DNA of 42,780 bases from Pseudomonadota bacterium (GCA_023390245.1 JAEWDF010000108.1:1-42780); one strand, 5' to 3'. Shown: positions 31,401-41,027, numbered from the stretch's first letter. The notes: a model not told the origin generated them from the letters alone. Numbers and translations: made by a program.

Positions 31401-31973
31401 TTGAGCAGATCGAAACTTCGGACCGCGGTCGTCGGCGGCGCTCTCATCGCCTTGGGCTTCGCGGCCAGCGGCTGCGCCAGCCACCGCTTCGTGCGGGATC
31501 AGGTTGAGGTGGTGGACAACCGCGTGACCGGGGTCGACAGCCATCTCGCCCAGGTCGAGGGCACGGCCGGCCAGGCGCTGCAACGCGCCAACGACGCCCA
31601 CAAGCTGGCGGAGGGCAAGTTCCTCTATCAGGTCGTTCTGTCGGACGACTCGGTCAAGTTTCCGACCGACGCCTCCCAGCTTTCGCCCGAGGCCGAACAG
31701 CGCCTGGGCGAGTTCGCGCAGCGCCTCGCGAGCGAGAACAAGAACGTCTACCTCGAGATCCAGGGCTTCACCGACGCCACCGGCTCGGAGCAGCACAACA
31801 TGGAGCTCGGCGAGCAGCGGGCCGAAGCGGTGCGCCGCTTCCTGAACCGCCAGGGCGTGGCTCTGAACCGGATGTCGACCATCTCCTATGGTCAGGAGAA
31901 CCCGGTCGCGCCGAACAACACGCGCGAAGGCCGCGCGCAGAATCGCCGCGTGGCGATCATCGTCCTGGCCTGA
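31401..31973 (+). CDS. OmpA-family peptidoglycan-associated lipoprotein
   Basis: A 190-residue protein starting at TTG 31401 (GAGACAGG ahead of it). Lipoprotein signal LRTAVVGGALIALGFAASGC, lipid Cys25. A short helical linker (VEVVDNRVTGVDSHLAQVEG) follows, then an OmpA C-terminal domain from about residue 75: VYLEIQGFTDATGSEQHNME and ENPVAPNNTREGRAQNRRVA hold the Asp and Arg that bind diaminopimelate of peptidoglycan. A Pal-like tether of the outer membrane, but not adjacent to tol genes. Confidence 0.87.
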   Translation: MSRSKLRTAVVGGALIALGFAASGCASHRFVRDQVEVVDNRVTGVDSHLAQVEGTAGQALQRANDAHKLAEGKFLYQVVLSDDSVKFPTDASQLSPEAEQRLGEFAQRLASENKNVYLEIQGFTDATGSEQHNMELGEQRAEAVRRFLNRQGVALNRMSTISYGQENPVAPNNTREGRAQNRRVAIIVLA

Positions 31974-31989
31974 CGCCAGACGCCGAAAG

Positions 31990-32065
31990 GCGACCGCCCC
32001 GCCGGGCGGTCGCCGATCTGCCGACAAGGAAGGGGTGGGACTGGCTTGCCGGTCCCACCCCTTTT
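31990..32065. terminator. Two hairpins between convergent genes
   Basis: First GCGACCGCCC, loop CGCC, GGGCGGTCGC (31990-32013). Then AAGGGGTGGGAC (32030-32041), 10-base loop, GTCCCACCCCTT (32052-32063) followed by TT. They end the OmpA-like transcript; the second hairpin also faces the TonB-receptor 3' end. Confidence 0.75.
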
Positions 32066-32074
32066 CATGCGCTA

Positions 32075-34408
32075 TCAGTAGCGGACCGTCGCCTGAAGGC
32101 CGAAGGTGCGCGGCGCGTTGAAGTTGCCGTAGTCGCCCAGCGTCGCCCGGTTCGACGGGTCCCGACGGTAGACGTAGGCTTCGTCCAGCAGATTGCGCGC
32201 CCACAGCGAGATTTCCAGCGAACCGCTGCCCGACGTGCGGATGTCGGCGATGGCCACCCGCCCGTTCATGATGAAGGACTGATCGTTCTTGATCGCGAAC
32301 TGGTCGAAGCTTTGCGTCGCATCGGCGTAGCTGGCGTCCAAGTGCGCCCGGAAGGTCGCGCCCATGAAGGGCGATTCCCAGTCCGCCGCGACATTGGCGG
32401 CGTTGGGCGGCGTGAAGGCGATGAAGACCTGCTGAAGCTGGCCGTTGAAGGGGTTCACCGTGTCCGGGATCTTGGCGTCCGTGTAGGCGTAGGAGGCCGA
32501 CAGGCGCAGATTGTCGGTCACCTGGAAGGCGCCCTCCAGCTCCACCCCGCGGATGGTGGTGGTTCCCGGCGCGTTGATCGTCTCCAGCGTGTTACGGGTG
32601 GAGGCGCCGACCACGGTCACCAGGCTGAAGTCGATCTGGCTGTTGGTGCGGTCCATCGCATAGACGGCGGCGTTCAGGCGCAGGCGGTTGCCCAGCCAGT
32701 CGCTCTTCACGCCGACCTCATACGCCTCGACCTCTTCCGGATCGAAGGACCGGTAGGTCAGGGAGCGCGAGGAGGCGCCGCCCGCCCGATAGCCGGTCGA
32801 GTATTTGGCGTAGACGTTGATGTTGTCCGCCGCGTCATAGGCGACGACCACCAGCGGGTCGAACCGGTCGACGCTGCTGTCGAAGGTGTAGTTCGTCGGC
32901 GCATTGTTGACGATGTAGAGGATGCCGTCCTTGTCGTCCCAGGTGTAGCGGCCGCCCAGCGTGACGTGCAGGGCGTCGTTCAGGACCGCCGGGGTCCAGG
33001 TCGCCTGGCCATAGACGGCGCGCGATTCCGCGTGCGCGGTCGAAGCGCGGTCCAGCGAGCGGTTGCCGCGGATGGTCGGGGTCGGGTCATTGATCGTGTA
33101 ACCCGTGCCGTCTGCGTTCCAGCGATTGGTCGACGGCGTGGCGGCGTCGTCCGACACCGTTTCCTTGAAGTAGTAGAGGCCGGCGACATAGTCGACGCGG
33201 TCGCCGACGGCGCCGATGGCCTGGAATTCCTGGCTGAACTGATGCTGCCAGAAGCCGGCCAGGGAGTAGCGGCTGAAGTTGCTGTTGGGGCCGACGACCG
33301 GCGGGCGGTGAGCGCCGGCGATGTTGTCGTACTGCTCCACGTCCAGGTCGCGGTAGGCGGTGATGGAGCGCAACTGCAGCGAGTCGTTGACGTCATAGTC
33401 CAGGTGCAGGTCCATACCCCGGGTGTCGTCGACGCTCCACTGCTGGGGCACGCCGATGTCGGCGACCGTCATGCGGTCCTCGCCCTCGACCACGACGATC
33501 GGCGCCAGGTCGCGGATGCTGCCCGACGGCACGGTGGCCGAGGCCCACGGCACGACCGTCAGGCCGTTGGGATTGAAGTTCAGCAGCTGGCTGTAAAACG
33601 GGGTGTTCTTGTCCTTGCCGACGTCGGCGGCGAAGTTGGCCGTGAACCGCTCGCTGGGGGTCCAGCGCGTCTGGAAGCGCAGGCCGCGCCGGTCATAGGC
33701 GCCGAAGCCCTCTTCGCCCGGCAGCGGATTGTCGGTGACCGGGCCCTGCGCGCTGATGACGCCGTCGACCTTGAAGGCGAAGTCGCCGATGGCCGGCATG
33801 TCCAGGTGGAGTTCCGAGTTGTAGCTCTCGAGATTGCCGACGCCGGCGACCGCGCGCAGGCCGAACTCGCCGGTCGGCTTGCGCGTCACCATCGACAGGG
33901 CGCCGCCCTCGGTGTTGCGGCCGAACAGGGTGCCCTGCGGTCCCTTGAGGACCTCGATGCGCTCGATGTCCAGCAGCGCGGCGGCCAGGCCGTGCTGGCG
34001 AGCCAGATAGACGCCGTCGACATAGACGCCCACGCCCTGCTCGCGCGCGGGCTGGTTGGCGTCGTTCGGCACGATGCCGCGAATGCCGATGGTCAGGGCC
34101 GACTGACGGGCCTCGAAGGTGGCGACGCGCAGGCTGGGAACAGCGCCGTCGGCCAGGTCCATCAGGCTCTGGACGTGACGGTCCTGCAGGTCTTCCGAAC
34201 CGATGACCGAGATCGAGATCGGCGTATCCTGAAGGTTGGTTTCCCGCTTGGTCGCGGTGACGATGATGTCGGCCAGGCTGGACTGGACCATCGACGGATC
34301 GGCGGGGTCGGCGACGGGTTCGTCGGCGCGTGCGCTGAAGGCGATGGACGTGACGGAAGCGATGGCGGCGCCGGTCAGAAGCGTGGCGCGCAGGCGGCTC
34401 TTGTTCAT
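32075..34408 (-). CDS. TonB-dependent receptor (alphaproteobacterial substrate-importer type)
   Basis: A 777-residue outer-membrane receptor. ATG 34408 gives the signal peptide MNKSRLRATLLTGAAIASVT to about ARA. The TonB-box/plug start LADIIVTATKRETNLQDTPI and SISVIGSEDLQDRHVQSLMD is typical of the large Caulobacter/sphingomonad receptor group; plug motifs GIRGIVPNDANQPAREQGVG, VYVDGVYLARQHGLAAALLD and IEVLKGPQGTLFGRNTEGGA follow, then a barrel ending TVRY. No Fur-like box is seen upstream, unlike the receptor at 5029, so the substrate may not be iron. Substrate unknown. Confidence 0.88.
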   Translation of the reverse strand: MNKSRLRATLLTGAAIASVTSIAFSARADEPVADPADPSMVQSSLADIIVTATKRETNLQDTPISISVIGSEDLQDRHVQSLMDLADGAVPSLRVATFEARQSALTIGIRGIVPNDANQPAREQGVGVYVDGVYLARQHGLAAALLDIERIEVLKGPQGTLFGRNTEGGALSMVTRKPTGEFGLRAVAGVGNLESYNSELHLDMPAIGDFAFKVDGVISAQGPVTDNPLPGEEGFGAYDRRGLRFQTRWTPSERFTANFAADVGKDKNTPFYSQLLNFNPNGLTVVPWASATVPSGSIRDLAPIVVVEGEDRMTVADIGVPQQWSVDDTRGMDLHLDYDVNDSLQLRSITAYRDLDVEQYDNIAGAHRPPVVGPNSNFSRYSLAGFWQHQFSQEFQAIGAVGDRVDYVAGLYYFKETVSDDAATPSTNRWNADGTGYTINDPTPTIRGNRSLDRASTAHAESRAVYGQATWTPAVLNDALHVTLGGRYTWDDKDGILYIVNNAPTNYTFDSSVDRFDPLVVVAYDAADNINVYAKYSTGYRAGGASSRSLTYRSFDPEEVEAYEVGVKSDWLGNRLRLNAAVYAMDRTNSQIDFSLVTVVGASTRNTLETINAPGTTTIRGVELEGAFQVTDNLRLSASYAYTDAKIPDTVNPFNGQLQQVFIAFTPPNAANVAADWESPFMGATFRAHLDASYADATQSFDQFAIKNDQSFIMNGRVAIADIRTSGSGSLEISLWARNLLDEAYVYRRDPSNRATLGDYGNFNAPRTFGLQATVRY

Positions 34409-34824
34409 GGATATCCCCTCGAGACTGCGGGGCAGGCTGCTAGGCCGGACGTGTGGCGCCGCCTTCACAGATTGACGAAGCCGACGCGTCGAACAGACGT
34501 CCGTTTGGCGAAGGAAGCGCGGGACGCGGAGGATTTCCGGATTGAAGAGCGCCGACTTTATTCACCGAACACTTTGTAGATACGTCGCTTTACGTCTTTT
34601 TGGTCCAATACGGGACGACGGTTTCAGGGCCGATTCAATCGGCATCGCGATGGTCACAAATCTGCGCCCCGTCGCCGCATTCCCGTCCAACCGCCGGCGA
34701 AAGCGCCATTTTCGTCACAGTCTGGCGAACGGCGTGCCGGGCGAAACGCCAGGATGGCGCCTGCGGAGGTTCCTAGGCCGGGCTCGGACCGCTAGAGCTA
34801 GCTTCGCTTTCCAGGAGATTCCCC
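34409..34824. other. Divergent intergenic region with a 7-1-7 palindrome
   Basis: 416 bp without a convincing gene, between the TonB receptor (minus) and frmA (plus). It holds a perfect 7-1-7 inverted repeat GCCGATT-C-AATCGGC (34629-34643), an AT-rich segment (34550-34612) with ACGTC repeated, and GCTAGAGC (34791-34798), a possible -10 for frmA with a weak -35. Confidence 0.5.
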
Positions 34825-35931
<1,107 letters not shown>

Positions 35932-35951
35932 CGGCGGGCCGCCACGGTCCG

Positions 35952-35981
35952 TTGCAAAAAGAAACTATGTCGGCTTAGCTT
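35952..35981 (+). promoter_or_regulatory. Possible promoter before the VOC gene
   Basis: TTGCAA (35952-35957), 18 bases, TAGCTT. It lies in the 92-bp gap after frmA, so the VOC-fghA pair may be transcribed separately as well as by read-through. Confidence 0.3.
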
Positions 35982-36023
35982 GCGCCGCCCGGCGAACCGG
36001 CCGGACCCAAGGGAGAGAAGACC

Positions 36024-36404
36024 ATGTTCACCCACGTCACCGTCGGCGCGAACGACGTCGAGGCGTCGCGCCGCTTTTATGACGCGGCCCTGGGCGCACT
36101 GGGCGTCGCCGGCAGCCGGCCGGATCCGAAGGGCCGCTACTGGTGGCGCACGGACCGCGGCGCCTTCGCGGTTGGCGAGCCGATCGATGGCGATCCGGCC
36201 TGCCATGCCAACGGCGGCACCATAGGCTTCTTCGCCAAGTCGCCCGAGGCGGTCGACGCCTTCCATGCGGCGGGGGTCGAGAACGGCGGCGCATCGATCG
36301 AGGACCCGCCTGGCCTGCGCGACGGCGCCTTCGGCAAGCTTTACCTCGCCTATCTGCGCGACCCGGCCGGCAACAAAATCTGCGCCATGCACCGGGTCGG
36401 TTGA
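36024..36404 (+). CDS. VOC (glyoxalase/bleomycin-resistance fold) family protein
   Basis: A 126-residue VOC-fold protein: FTHVTVGANDVEASRRFYDA opens the first beta-alpha-beta module, and LYLAYLRDPAGNKICAMHRV closes the second, with the DPAGNK turn. Glyoxalase-type metalloenzymes and thiol-dependent lyases share this fold. Between frmA and fghA, a role with glutathione adducts is plausible but unproven. The ATG has GGGAGAGAAG upstream. The specific reaction is unknown. Confidence 0.82.
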   Translation: MFTHVTVGANDVEASRRFYDAALGALGVAGSRPDPKGRYWWRTDRGAFAVGEPIDGDPACHANGGTIGFFAKSPEAVDAFHAAGVENGGASIEDPPGLRDGAFGKLYLAYLRDPAGNKICAMHRVG

Positions 36405-36440
36405 CGCCGCCGACCGCACCAAGACCGGGATGACCGTCCA

Positions 36441-37280
36441 GTGACCCTACAGACCACCAAGACCCACCGCGTCCATGGCGGAACCCTGCGCTATCTGAAG
36501 CACGACAGCGCATCCACCGGCACGCCCATGACGCTGTCGGTGTTCCAACCAAAGGGGGACGGTCCCTTCCCGGTCCTGTTCTGGCTGTCGGGCCTGACCT
36601 GCACCGAGGACAACTTCACCACCAAGGCAGGGGCCTATCGGGCGGCGGCCGAGCATGGCGTGATCATCGTCGCCCCCGACACCAGCCCGCGCGGCGGAGG
36701 GGTGGCGGACGACGCGGCCTATGACCTGGGCCAGGGAGCGGGCTTCTACCTGGATGCGACGCAGGCGCCCTGGGCGCCGCACTTTCGCATGGAAACCTAT
36801 GTCATCCAGGAGTTGGTCGCCCTGATCGACGCGGAGTTCCCGACCACCGGCGCGCGCTCGATCAGCGGCCATTCGATGGGCGGGCACGGCGCCCTGACCC
36901 TGGCGCTGCGTCATCCGGACCTGTTCCGATCCGTCTCGGCCTTCGCGCCCATCGCCTCGCCCACCCGCTGCGCCTGGGGCGAGAAGGCGTTCACCGCCTA
37001 TCTGGGCGAAGACCGGGATGCCTGGGCCCAGCACGACGCCGCCCTGCTGATCGCGGCGGGCGCGGCCAGGGGCGTCTATGACGACATCCTGATCGACCAG
37101 GGCGACGCCGACAGCTTCCTCGCCGACCAGTTGAAGCCCGAGTTGCTGACCGCCGCCGCCGAGGCCGCCGGCCAGACGCTGACCCTACGGATGCAGCCGG
37201 GCTACGACCACTCCTATTTCTTCATGACCAGCTTCATCGACGACCACATCGCCTTCCACGCCAAGCGACTGAGACGCTGA
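36441..37280 (+). CDS. fghA: S-formylglutathione hydrolase
   Basis: Hydrolyses S-formylglutathione to formate and glutathione, completing formaldehyde oxidation. A 279-residue esterase D-type alpha/beta hydrolase. Motifs: FWLSGLTCTEDNFTTKAGAY (oxyanion region), nucleophile Ser in RSISGHSMGGHGALTLAL, Asp in DDILIDQGDADSFLADQL, His in QPGYDHSYFFMTSFIDDHI. It starts at GTG 36441 with no strong Shine-Dalgarno sequence. Confidence 0.94.
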   Translation: MTLQTTKTHRVHGGTLRYLKHDSASTGTPMTLSVFQPKGDGPFPVLFWLSGLTCTEDNFTTKAGAYRAAAEHGVIIVAPDTSPRGGGVADDAAYDLGQGAGFYLDATQAPWAPHFRMETYVIQELVALIDAEFPTTGARSISGHSMGGHGALTLALRHPDLFRSVSAFAPIASPTRCAWGEKAFTAYLGEDRDAWAQHDAALLIAAGAARGVYDDILIDQGDADSFLADQLKPELLTAAAEAAGQTLTLRMQPGYDHSYFFMTSFIDDHIAFHAKRLRR

Positions 37281-37287
37281 TCGCCCC

Positions 37288-37315
37288 TTGATCCGCGCGG
37301 CGTTCACTCTAGCGT
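37288..37315 (+). promoter_or_regulatory. Possible promoter of radC
   Basis: TTGATC (37288-37293), 16 bases, TAGCGT (37310-37315), ending 20 bases before the radC start. Confidence 0.4.
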
Positions 37316-37334
37316 GAGTTGCGGGAGGCGGCGC

Positions 37335-38063
37335 ATGGAGCAGGGAGCGGCGAAGACTGGAACGCGGTCGCGGCACGGCGGCCATCGCGAGCGGCTGCGG
37401 GAGCGGGCGGCGAAGGGCGGGCTGGGCGCCCTGCCCGACTATGAACTGCTGGAGCTGTTGCTGTTCCGCAGCGTGCCCTACAAGGACACCAAGCCGCTGG
37501 CCAAGGACCTGATCGCGCGCTTCGGCGGGCTGGAGGACATTGGGGCCGCCAGCCACGAGGCGGTGGAGGACCAGGTCGCGCGGTCCCTGGGCTACGCGCC
37601 CGGCAAGGCGACGCGGGCGGTGGCGCTGGACCTGCAGCTGATCTTCGACGTGACGCGCCGGATCGCGCGCGAACCGACCGAGAAGCGGCCGGTCATCTCT
37701 TCCTGGACGGCGTTGCTGGCCTATGTGCGCGTGGCGTTGCAGCACGAGCCGCGCGAGCAGTTCCGGGTGTTGTACCTGGATCGGCGCAACCAGTTGATCC
37801 TGGACGAGACTCAGAACCGCGGCACGGTCGACCATGCGCCCGTCTATCCGCGCGAGGTCGTTCGCCGGGCGCTGGAACTGTCATCCAGTGCATTGATCTT
37901 ACTCCACAATCACCCATCCGGCGACCCGACCCCCAGCCGCGCCGACATCGAGATGACGCGCCAGATTGTCCAGGCCGGAAAGCCCCTTAATGTGGAGGTT
38001 CACGACCATCTGGTCGTCGGCCGCGATGGGGTGGCCAGCTTCAAGCAGCTTGGACTGATGTGA
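37335..38063 (+). CDS. radC: RadC-family JAB/MPN-domain protein
   Basis: A 242-residue RadC protein. The N-terminal helix-hairpin-helix-like part (GLGALPDYELLELLLF, LARFGG-type segment) is followed by the JAB1/MPN-like metalloprotease-fold domain, with the zinc motif in ALILLHNHPSGDPTPSRADI (HxH...D) and the preceding Glu in the NRGTVDHAPVYPREVV region. Historically called a DNA repair protein, but its biochemical role is unsettled. The ATG has GGGAGGCGG upstream. Its stop overlaps the GTG start of the next gene. Confidence 0.92.
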   Translation: MEQGAAKTGTRSRHGGHRERLRERAAKGGLGALPDYELLELLLFRSVPYKDTKPLAKDLIARFGGLEDIGAASHEAVEDQVARSLGYAPGKATRAVALDLQLIFDVTRRIAREPTEKRPVISSWTALLAYVRVALQHEPREQFRVLYLDRRNQLILDETQNRGTVDHAPVYPREVVRRALELSSSALILLHNHPSGDPTPSRADIEMTRQIVQAGKPLNVEVHDHLVVGRDGVASFKQLGLM

Positions 38064-38605
38064 CCGGACCGACCCTGACCACCGAACGCCTGGTGCTGAC
38101 GCCGGTCTCGGCCTTCGATTTCGACGACCACGCGGCGCTGTGGAGCGACGAGGCCTTCGCCGGGCCGCTGATGGGACGGACGCTGGAGGCGGAGGACGTC
38201 TGGTTCCGCCTGCTGCGCGACATCGGCGGCTGGGCGGCGCTGGGATACGGCAATTTCTCGCTGCGGCTGAAGGCCCACGGCGCCTATGTGGGGGGCGTCG
38301 GCGTGTTCGACTATCGGCGCAACCTGGACCCGCCCTTCGCCGATCCGGAGGCCGGCTGGGGCCTGGCGCCGGCCTTCCATGGCCAGGGCCTGGCGCTTGA
38401 GGCGCTGACGGCCGTCCTGGCCTGGGCCGACCAGGCGGTGGCGGCGCCGCGCACGGTGTGCATGATCGCGCCGTCCAACACGGCCTCGCTGAGGCTGGCC
38501 GCGCGGGTCGGCTACCGCCCCTACCACCAGACGCGATACAGGGACGCGCCGATCGTGCTTCTGCAACGACCCCGCGCCGCCGGCGGGGACGTAGGCGGCC
38601 ATTAA
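38060..38605 (+). CDS. GNAT-family N-acetyltransferase (RimJ/RimL type)
   Basis: A 181-residue acetyltransferase starting at GTG 38060, four bases before the end of radC (GTGA overlap). Opens TTERLVLTPVSAFDFDDHAA as RimJ/RimL-type enzymes do. Acetyl-CoA-binding region GLAPAFHGQGLALEALTAVL with the Q/RxxGxA/G-like loop, then MIAPSNTASLRLAARVGYRP, the classical NxxSxRLxxxxGF-type motif. The acceptor substrate is unknown. Confidence 0.85.
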   Translation: MTGPTLTTERLVLTPVSAFDFDDHAALWSDEAFAGPLMGRTLEAEDVWFRLLRDIGGWAALGYGNFSLRLKAHGAYVGGVGVFDYRRNLDPPFADPEAGWGLAPAFHGQGLALEALTAVLAWADQAVAAPRTVCMIAPSNTASLRLAARVGYRPYHQTRYRDAPIVLLQRPRAAGGDVGGH

Positions 38606-38653
38606 GGTTTATGCGGCAGGCTTCCGGGCGAACGTTCCGAGAGTCCGCCCGCC

Positions 38654-38893
38654 ATGCCCATGCCCGTCGAAACGCTGCGCCAGCACCTGGCTGACGCCTT
38701 TCCCGACGCTGAGATCGCCATCGACGACCTGGCCGGCGACGGCGACCACTATCGCGCGCGCATCATCTCGCGGGCCTTCGCCGGGGTGCCGCGCGTGCGC
38801 CAGCACCAGATGGTCTACGCCGCCCTGAAGGGGCAGATGGGCGGCGAACTGCACGCCCTGGCGCTTGAGACCGCCGCGCCCAAGGAGGCCTGA
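38654..38893 (+). CDS. bolA: BolA-family protein
   Basis: A 79-residue BolA/IbaG protein that partners monothiol glutaredoxins in [2Fe-2S] cluster handling and iron sensing. Fold signature DGDHYRARIISRAFAGVPRV and RQHQMVYAALKGQMGGELHA, with the conserved His in RQHQMVYAAL that can ligate the shared cluster. Three bases separate it from the next gene, and grxD follows after that gene, fitting the known BolA-Grx4 partnership. Confidence 0.92.
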   Translation: MPMPVETLRQHLADAFPDAEIAIDDLAGDGDHYRARIISRAFAGVPRVRQHQMVYAALKGQMGGELHALALETAAPKEA

Positions 38894-38896
38894 CCG

Positions 38897-39796
38897 ATGC
38901 GCTATCGTCCGTTCGACGCTTCGGGCGCCGCCGTCTCCAGCATCACCCTGAGCCTGGGATTCGACGCCCTGTCGCGGGGGCGCGAGGCCACGCTGGCGCT
39001 GCTGTACGCGGCGCTGGAGGCGGGGATCAACAGCTACGCCCTGGAGACGGCCGACCCCGTCGCCGCCGAGGTGCTGGGAGAGGCCCTGTCCCACGTCGAC
39101 CGCAAGCTGGTCTGCGTCAGCCTGACGCTGGGCGTCGGCGACGGCCGCCAGGCGGTGCGCGACTTTTCGGCCGAGGGCATGACCGGCGCCATCGACCGCG
39201 TCCTGCACTTCTCCGGCCTGGGCTGGATCGACGTCGCTATCCTGAGCGAACCGGGCGAGCACGAACTGCCGCAGGCGTCGCTGAACGCGCTGAAGGCGAT
39301 GCGCGCCACCGAGCGGGTGCGCCTGCTGGGCGTGTCGGGCGACGGCGAGGTGATGGACGCCTATGTCTCCACCGGCGCCTTCGACGTGCTGTCGACGCCG
39401 TTCAACATCCACTCGGGCTGGCCGCTGCGAAACCGCATCCGCACGGCGCGCGAGCAGGACATGGCGGTGTTCGCCTACGACTATTTCCGCGACCGTCGCC
39501 AGCGGCGCGACGACGCCCCGGCGCCCAAGCGCGGCCTGTTCGGCTTCGGCGCCCCCAGGCCCGCCGCCGCGCCGTCCAAGATCGACCCGTACGACTTCCT
39601 GTACCGTACGCCGAACTGGTCGGCCGAGGCCATCTGCCTGACCTACGCCCTGACCGACCCCTCGATCGCCAGCGTCATCGTCAAGGCGACCGACGTCGAG
39701 CGGTTGAAGGACCTGGCGGAAACGCCCGAGCGCGACATGCCGCCGGGCCTGGGCGCCCAGATCGAAATGGCGCGGGTGTCGCGCACCGCCGCCTGA
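38897..39796 (+). CDS. Aldo/keto-reductase-fold protein, probable pseudoenzyme
   Basis: A 299-residue AKR-superfamily protein. The fold shows at EAGINSYALETADP (family: GINFIDTADVYG), LGEAL, LGWIDVAILSEPG (family: YIDLLQIHRPD), VRLLGVSG, FDVLSTPFNI and IASVIVKATDVERLKDL. The catalytic tetrad appears lost: the Asp aligns to Glu50, the Tyr falls in a deletion after it, the Lys position (family STK) reads SLT near residue 76, and the His position reads Ser117. The Arg-rich insert (about 196-225: FRDRRQRRDDAPAPKRGLFG) is unusual. It lies three bases after bolA and 73 before grxD, so a role in iron-sulphur handling is possible (inference). Alignment is by eye. Confidence 0.8.
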   Translation: MRYRPFDASGAAVSSITLSLGFDALSRGREATLALLYAALEAGINSYALETADPVAAEVLGEALSHVDRKLVCVSLTLGVGDGRQAVRDFSAEGMTGAIDRVLHFSGLGWIDVAILSEPGEHELPQASLNALKAMRATERVRLLGVSGDGEVMDAYVSTGAFDVLSTPFNIHSGWPLRNRIRTAREQDMAVFAYDYFRDRRQRRDDAPAPKRGLFGFGAPRPAAAPSKIDPYDFLYRTPNWSAEAICLTYALTDPSIASVIVKATDVERLKDLAETPERDMPPGLGAQIEMARVSRTAA

Positions 39797-39814
39797 CGGA
39801 TCGACGCCCGGCGC

Positions 39815-39843
39815 TTGACCCGGCGGCCGTCCCTACCTAGCTG
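39815..39843 (+). promoter_or_regulatory. Promoter of grxD
   Basis: TTGACC (39815-39820), 17 bases, TAGCTG (39838-39843), in the 73-bp gap before grxD. Confidence 0.5.
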
Positions 39844-39869
39844 ACGGGCTCCAAGAAAGGGCCCTTTCC

Positions 39870-40229
39870 GTGACCGACACCGCGAACGCCAATACGGCCG
39901 ATCCCGTCCACGCCTTCATCGCCGACACCGTCGCCCAGCATGAGGTGGTGCTGTTCATGAAGGGCACGCCCGACCAGCCGCGCTGCGGCTTCTCTTCACT
40001 GGCGGTGCAGATTCTGGATCACGTCGGCGCGCCCTTCGTCGGCGTGGATGTCCTGCAGGACGAATCGCTGCGCGAGGGCATCAAGGCCTTCACCGACTGG
40101 CCGACCATCCCGCAGTTGTATGTGAAGGGCGAATTCGTCGGCGGCTCGGATATCGTGCGCGAGATGTTCCAGTCGGGCGAACTTCAGGCCCTTCTGGCGG
40201 AAAAGGGCGTGGTCCTGGGCGAGGCCTGA
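39870..40229 (+). CDS. grxD: Monothiol glutaredoxin (Grx4 type)
   Basis: A 119-residue CGFS-type glutaredoxin that binds a [2Fe-2S] cluster with glutathione and delivers it, usually with BolA. Active site FMKGTPDQPRCGFSSLAVQI; GSH-contacting WPTIPQLYVKGEFVGGSDIV. GTG start at 39870 is the only reasonable one before the conserved domain; the Shine-Dalgarno sequence is poor. Its stop overlaps the next ATG (TGATG). Two genes downstream of bolA. Confidence 0.94.
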   Translation: MTDTANANTADPVHAFIADTVAQHEVVLFMKGTPDQPRCGFSSLAVQILDHVGAPFVGVDVLQDESLREGIKAFTDWPTIPQLYVKGEFVGGSDIVREMFQSGELQALLAEKGVVLGEA

Positions 40230-40666
40230 TGGCGCGCCCGACGCTGGAGCCGCGTGCGGACCGGGAACTGTTCACGGTCCCGCTGGAGGTCCGCCCCGAG
40301 CACATCGATGAGAACGGCCACGTCAACAACGTGGTCTATGTCGGCTGGCTGCAGGAAGCCGGCACGGCGCACTGGAACGCGCGTTTCGACGCCGAGACGC
40401 GCGCCCGCTGGTCGTGGGTCGCCCTGCGTCATGAGATCGACTATCTGCGCCCCCTGCCGCCGGGGGCGCAGGGCGTAAAGGCGCGGACCTGGGTCGGCGA
40501 CCCGCAGGGTCCGCGCTTCAACCGCTATGTGCGGATCGAGGACGCCGAGGGCCGCGTGTGCGCCCAGGGCGTCTCCGAATGGTGCCTGGTGGATGCGCAG
40601 ACCTTGCGGCCCCATCGCATCCAGGCCGAGCTGCTGACGCCGTTTTCGGCTACTTCAGCGGGTTGA
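40229..40666 (+). CDS. Acyl-CoA thioesterase, 4HBT hot-dog fold
   Basis: A 145-residue single hot-dog-domain thioesterase. The opening VRPEHIDENGHVNNVVYVGW followed by LQEAGTAHWNARF carries the acidic residue and GHVNN loop typical of the FatA/FcbC-like (4HBT) group. RHEIDYLRPLPPG matches the central strand. The natural acyl-CoA is unknown. One-base overlap with grxD; its last 17 bases overlap the 3' end of the convergent lipoprotein gene. Confidence 0.88.
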   Translation: MARPTLEPRADRELFTVPLEVRPEHIDENGHVNNVVYVGWLQEAGTAHWNARFDAETRARWSWVALRHEIDYLRPLPPGAQGVKARTWVGDPQGPRFNRYVRIEDAEGRVCAQGVSEWCLVDAQTLRPHRIQAELLTPFSATSAG

Positions 40667-41027
40667 GGATGCGCGTCGGCGTGCCGGGCTCCAGGCCCAG
40701 GTCCGCATAGGTCCAGCGCAGTTCGACGCCGTCCCGGACCAGCGCCCGGCACAGGTCTTCCTTGACCCGGTGCAGGGTGATCTCGGCGGGCGTCCCGTCG
40801 GTCACCGACAGTTCGAAGTCCGACGCCTGGGTGCAGCCGTTGGAATCCACGCGCACGACAAGCGCGCCGTCCTCGAACCGCGCCGAACGGATCGGATCGG
40901 CGGGCGCCTCGTCGTCGCGCGTGACATTGACGCGGACGTTCTCGCCCGCCTCGTTGCTGTAGATCACGCAGCCGGCCAGCAGCGGCGCGGCGACGGCCGC
41001 CGCCAGGAACCCTTTGGCCAGGCGCAT
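40650..41027 (-). CDS. Small lipoprotein, paralogue of the one at 30833
   Basis: A 125-residue predicted lipoprotein. Signal MRLAKGFLAAAVAAPLLAGC, lipid Cys20, then an acidic linker and a domain with SNGCT, AEITLHRVKEDLC and DGVELRWTYADLGLEPGTPT, which aligns to the lipoprotein at 30833-31237. Two conserved Cys outside the lipobox suggest a disulphide. Function unknown. Its ATG overlaps the stop of the upstream 39-codon gene by one base (TGATG). The 3' end overlaps the thioesterase gene on the other strand by 17 bases. Confidence 0.8.
   Translation of the reverse strand: MRLAKGFLAAAVAAPLLAGCVIYSNEAGENVRVNVTRDDEAPADPIRSARFEDGALVVRVDSNGCTQASDFELSVTDGTPAEITLHRVKEDLCRALVRDGVELRWTYADLGLEPGTPTRILNPLK

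Noticed and set aside
32312..34579. Plus-strand open frame of about 755 codons
   Set aside because: Antisense shadow of the second TonB-dependent receptor.
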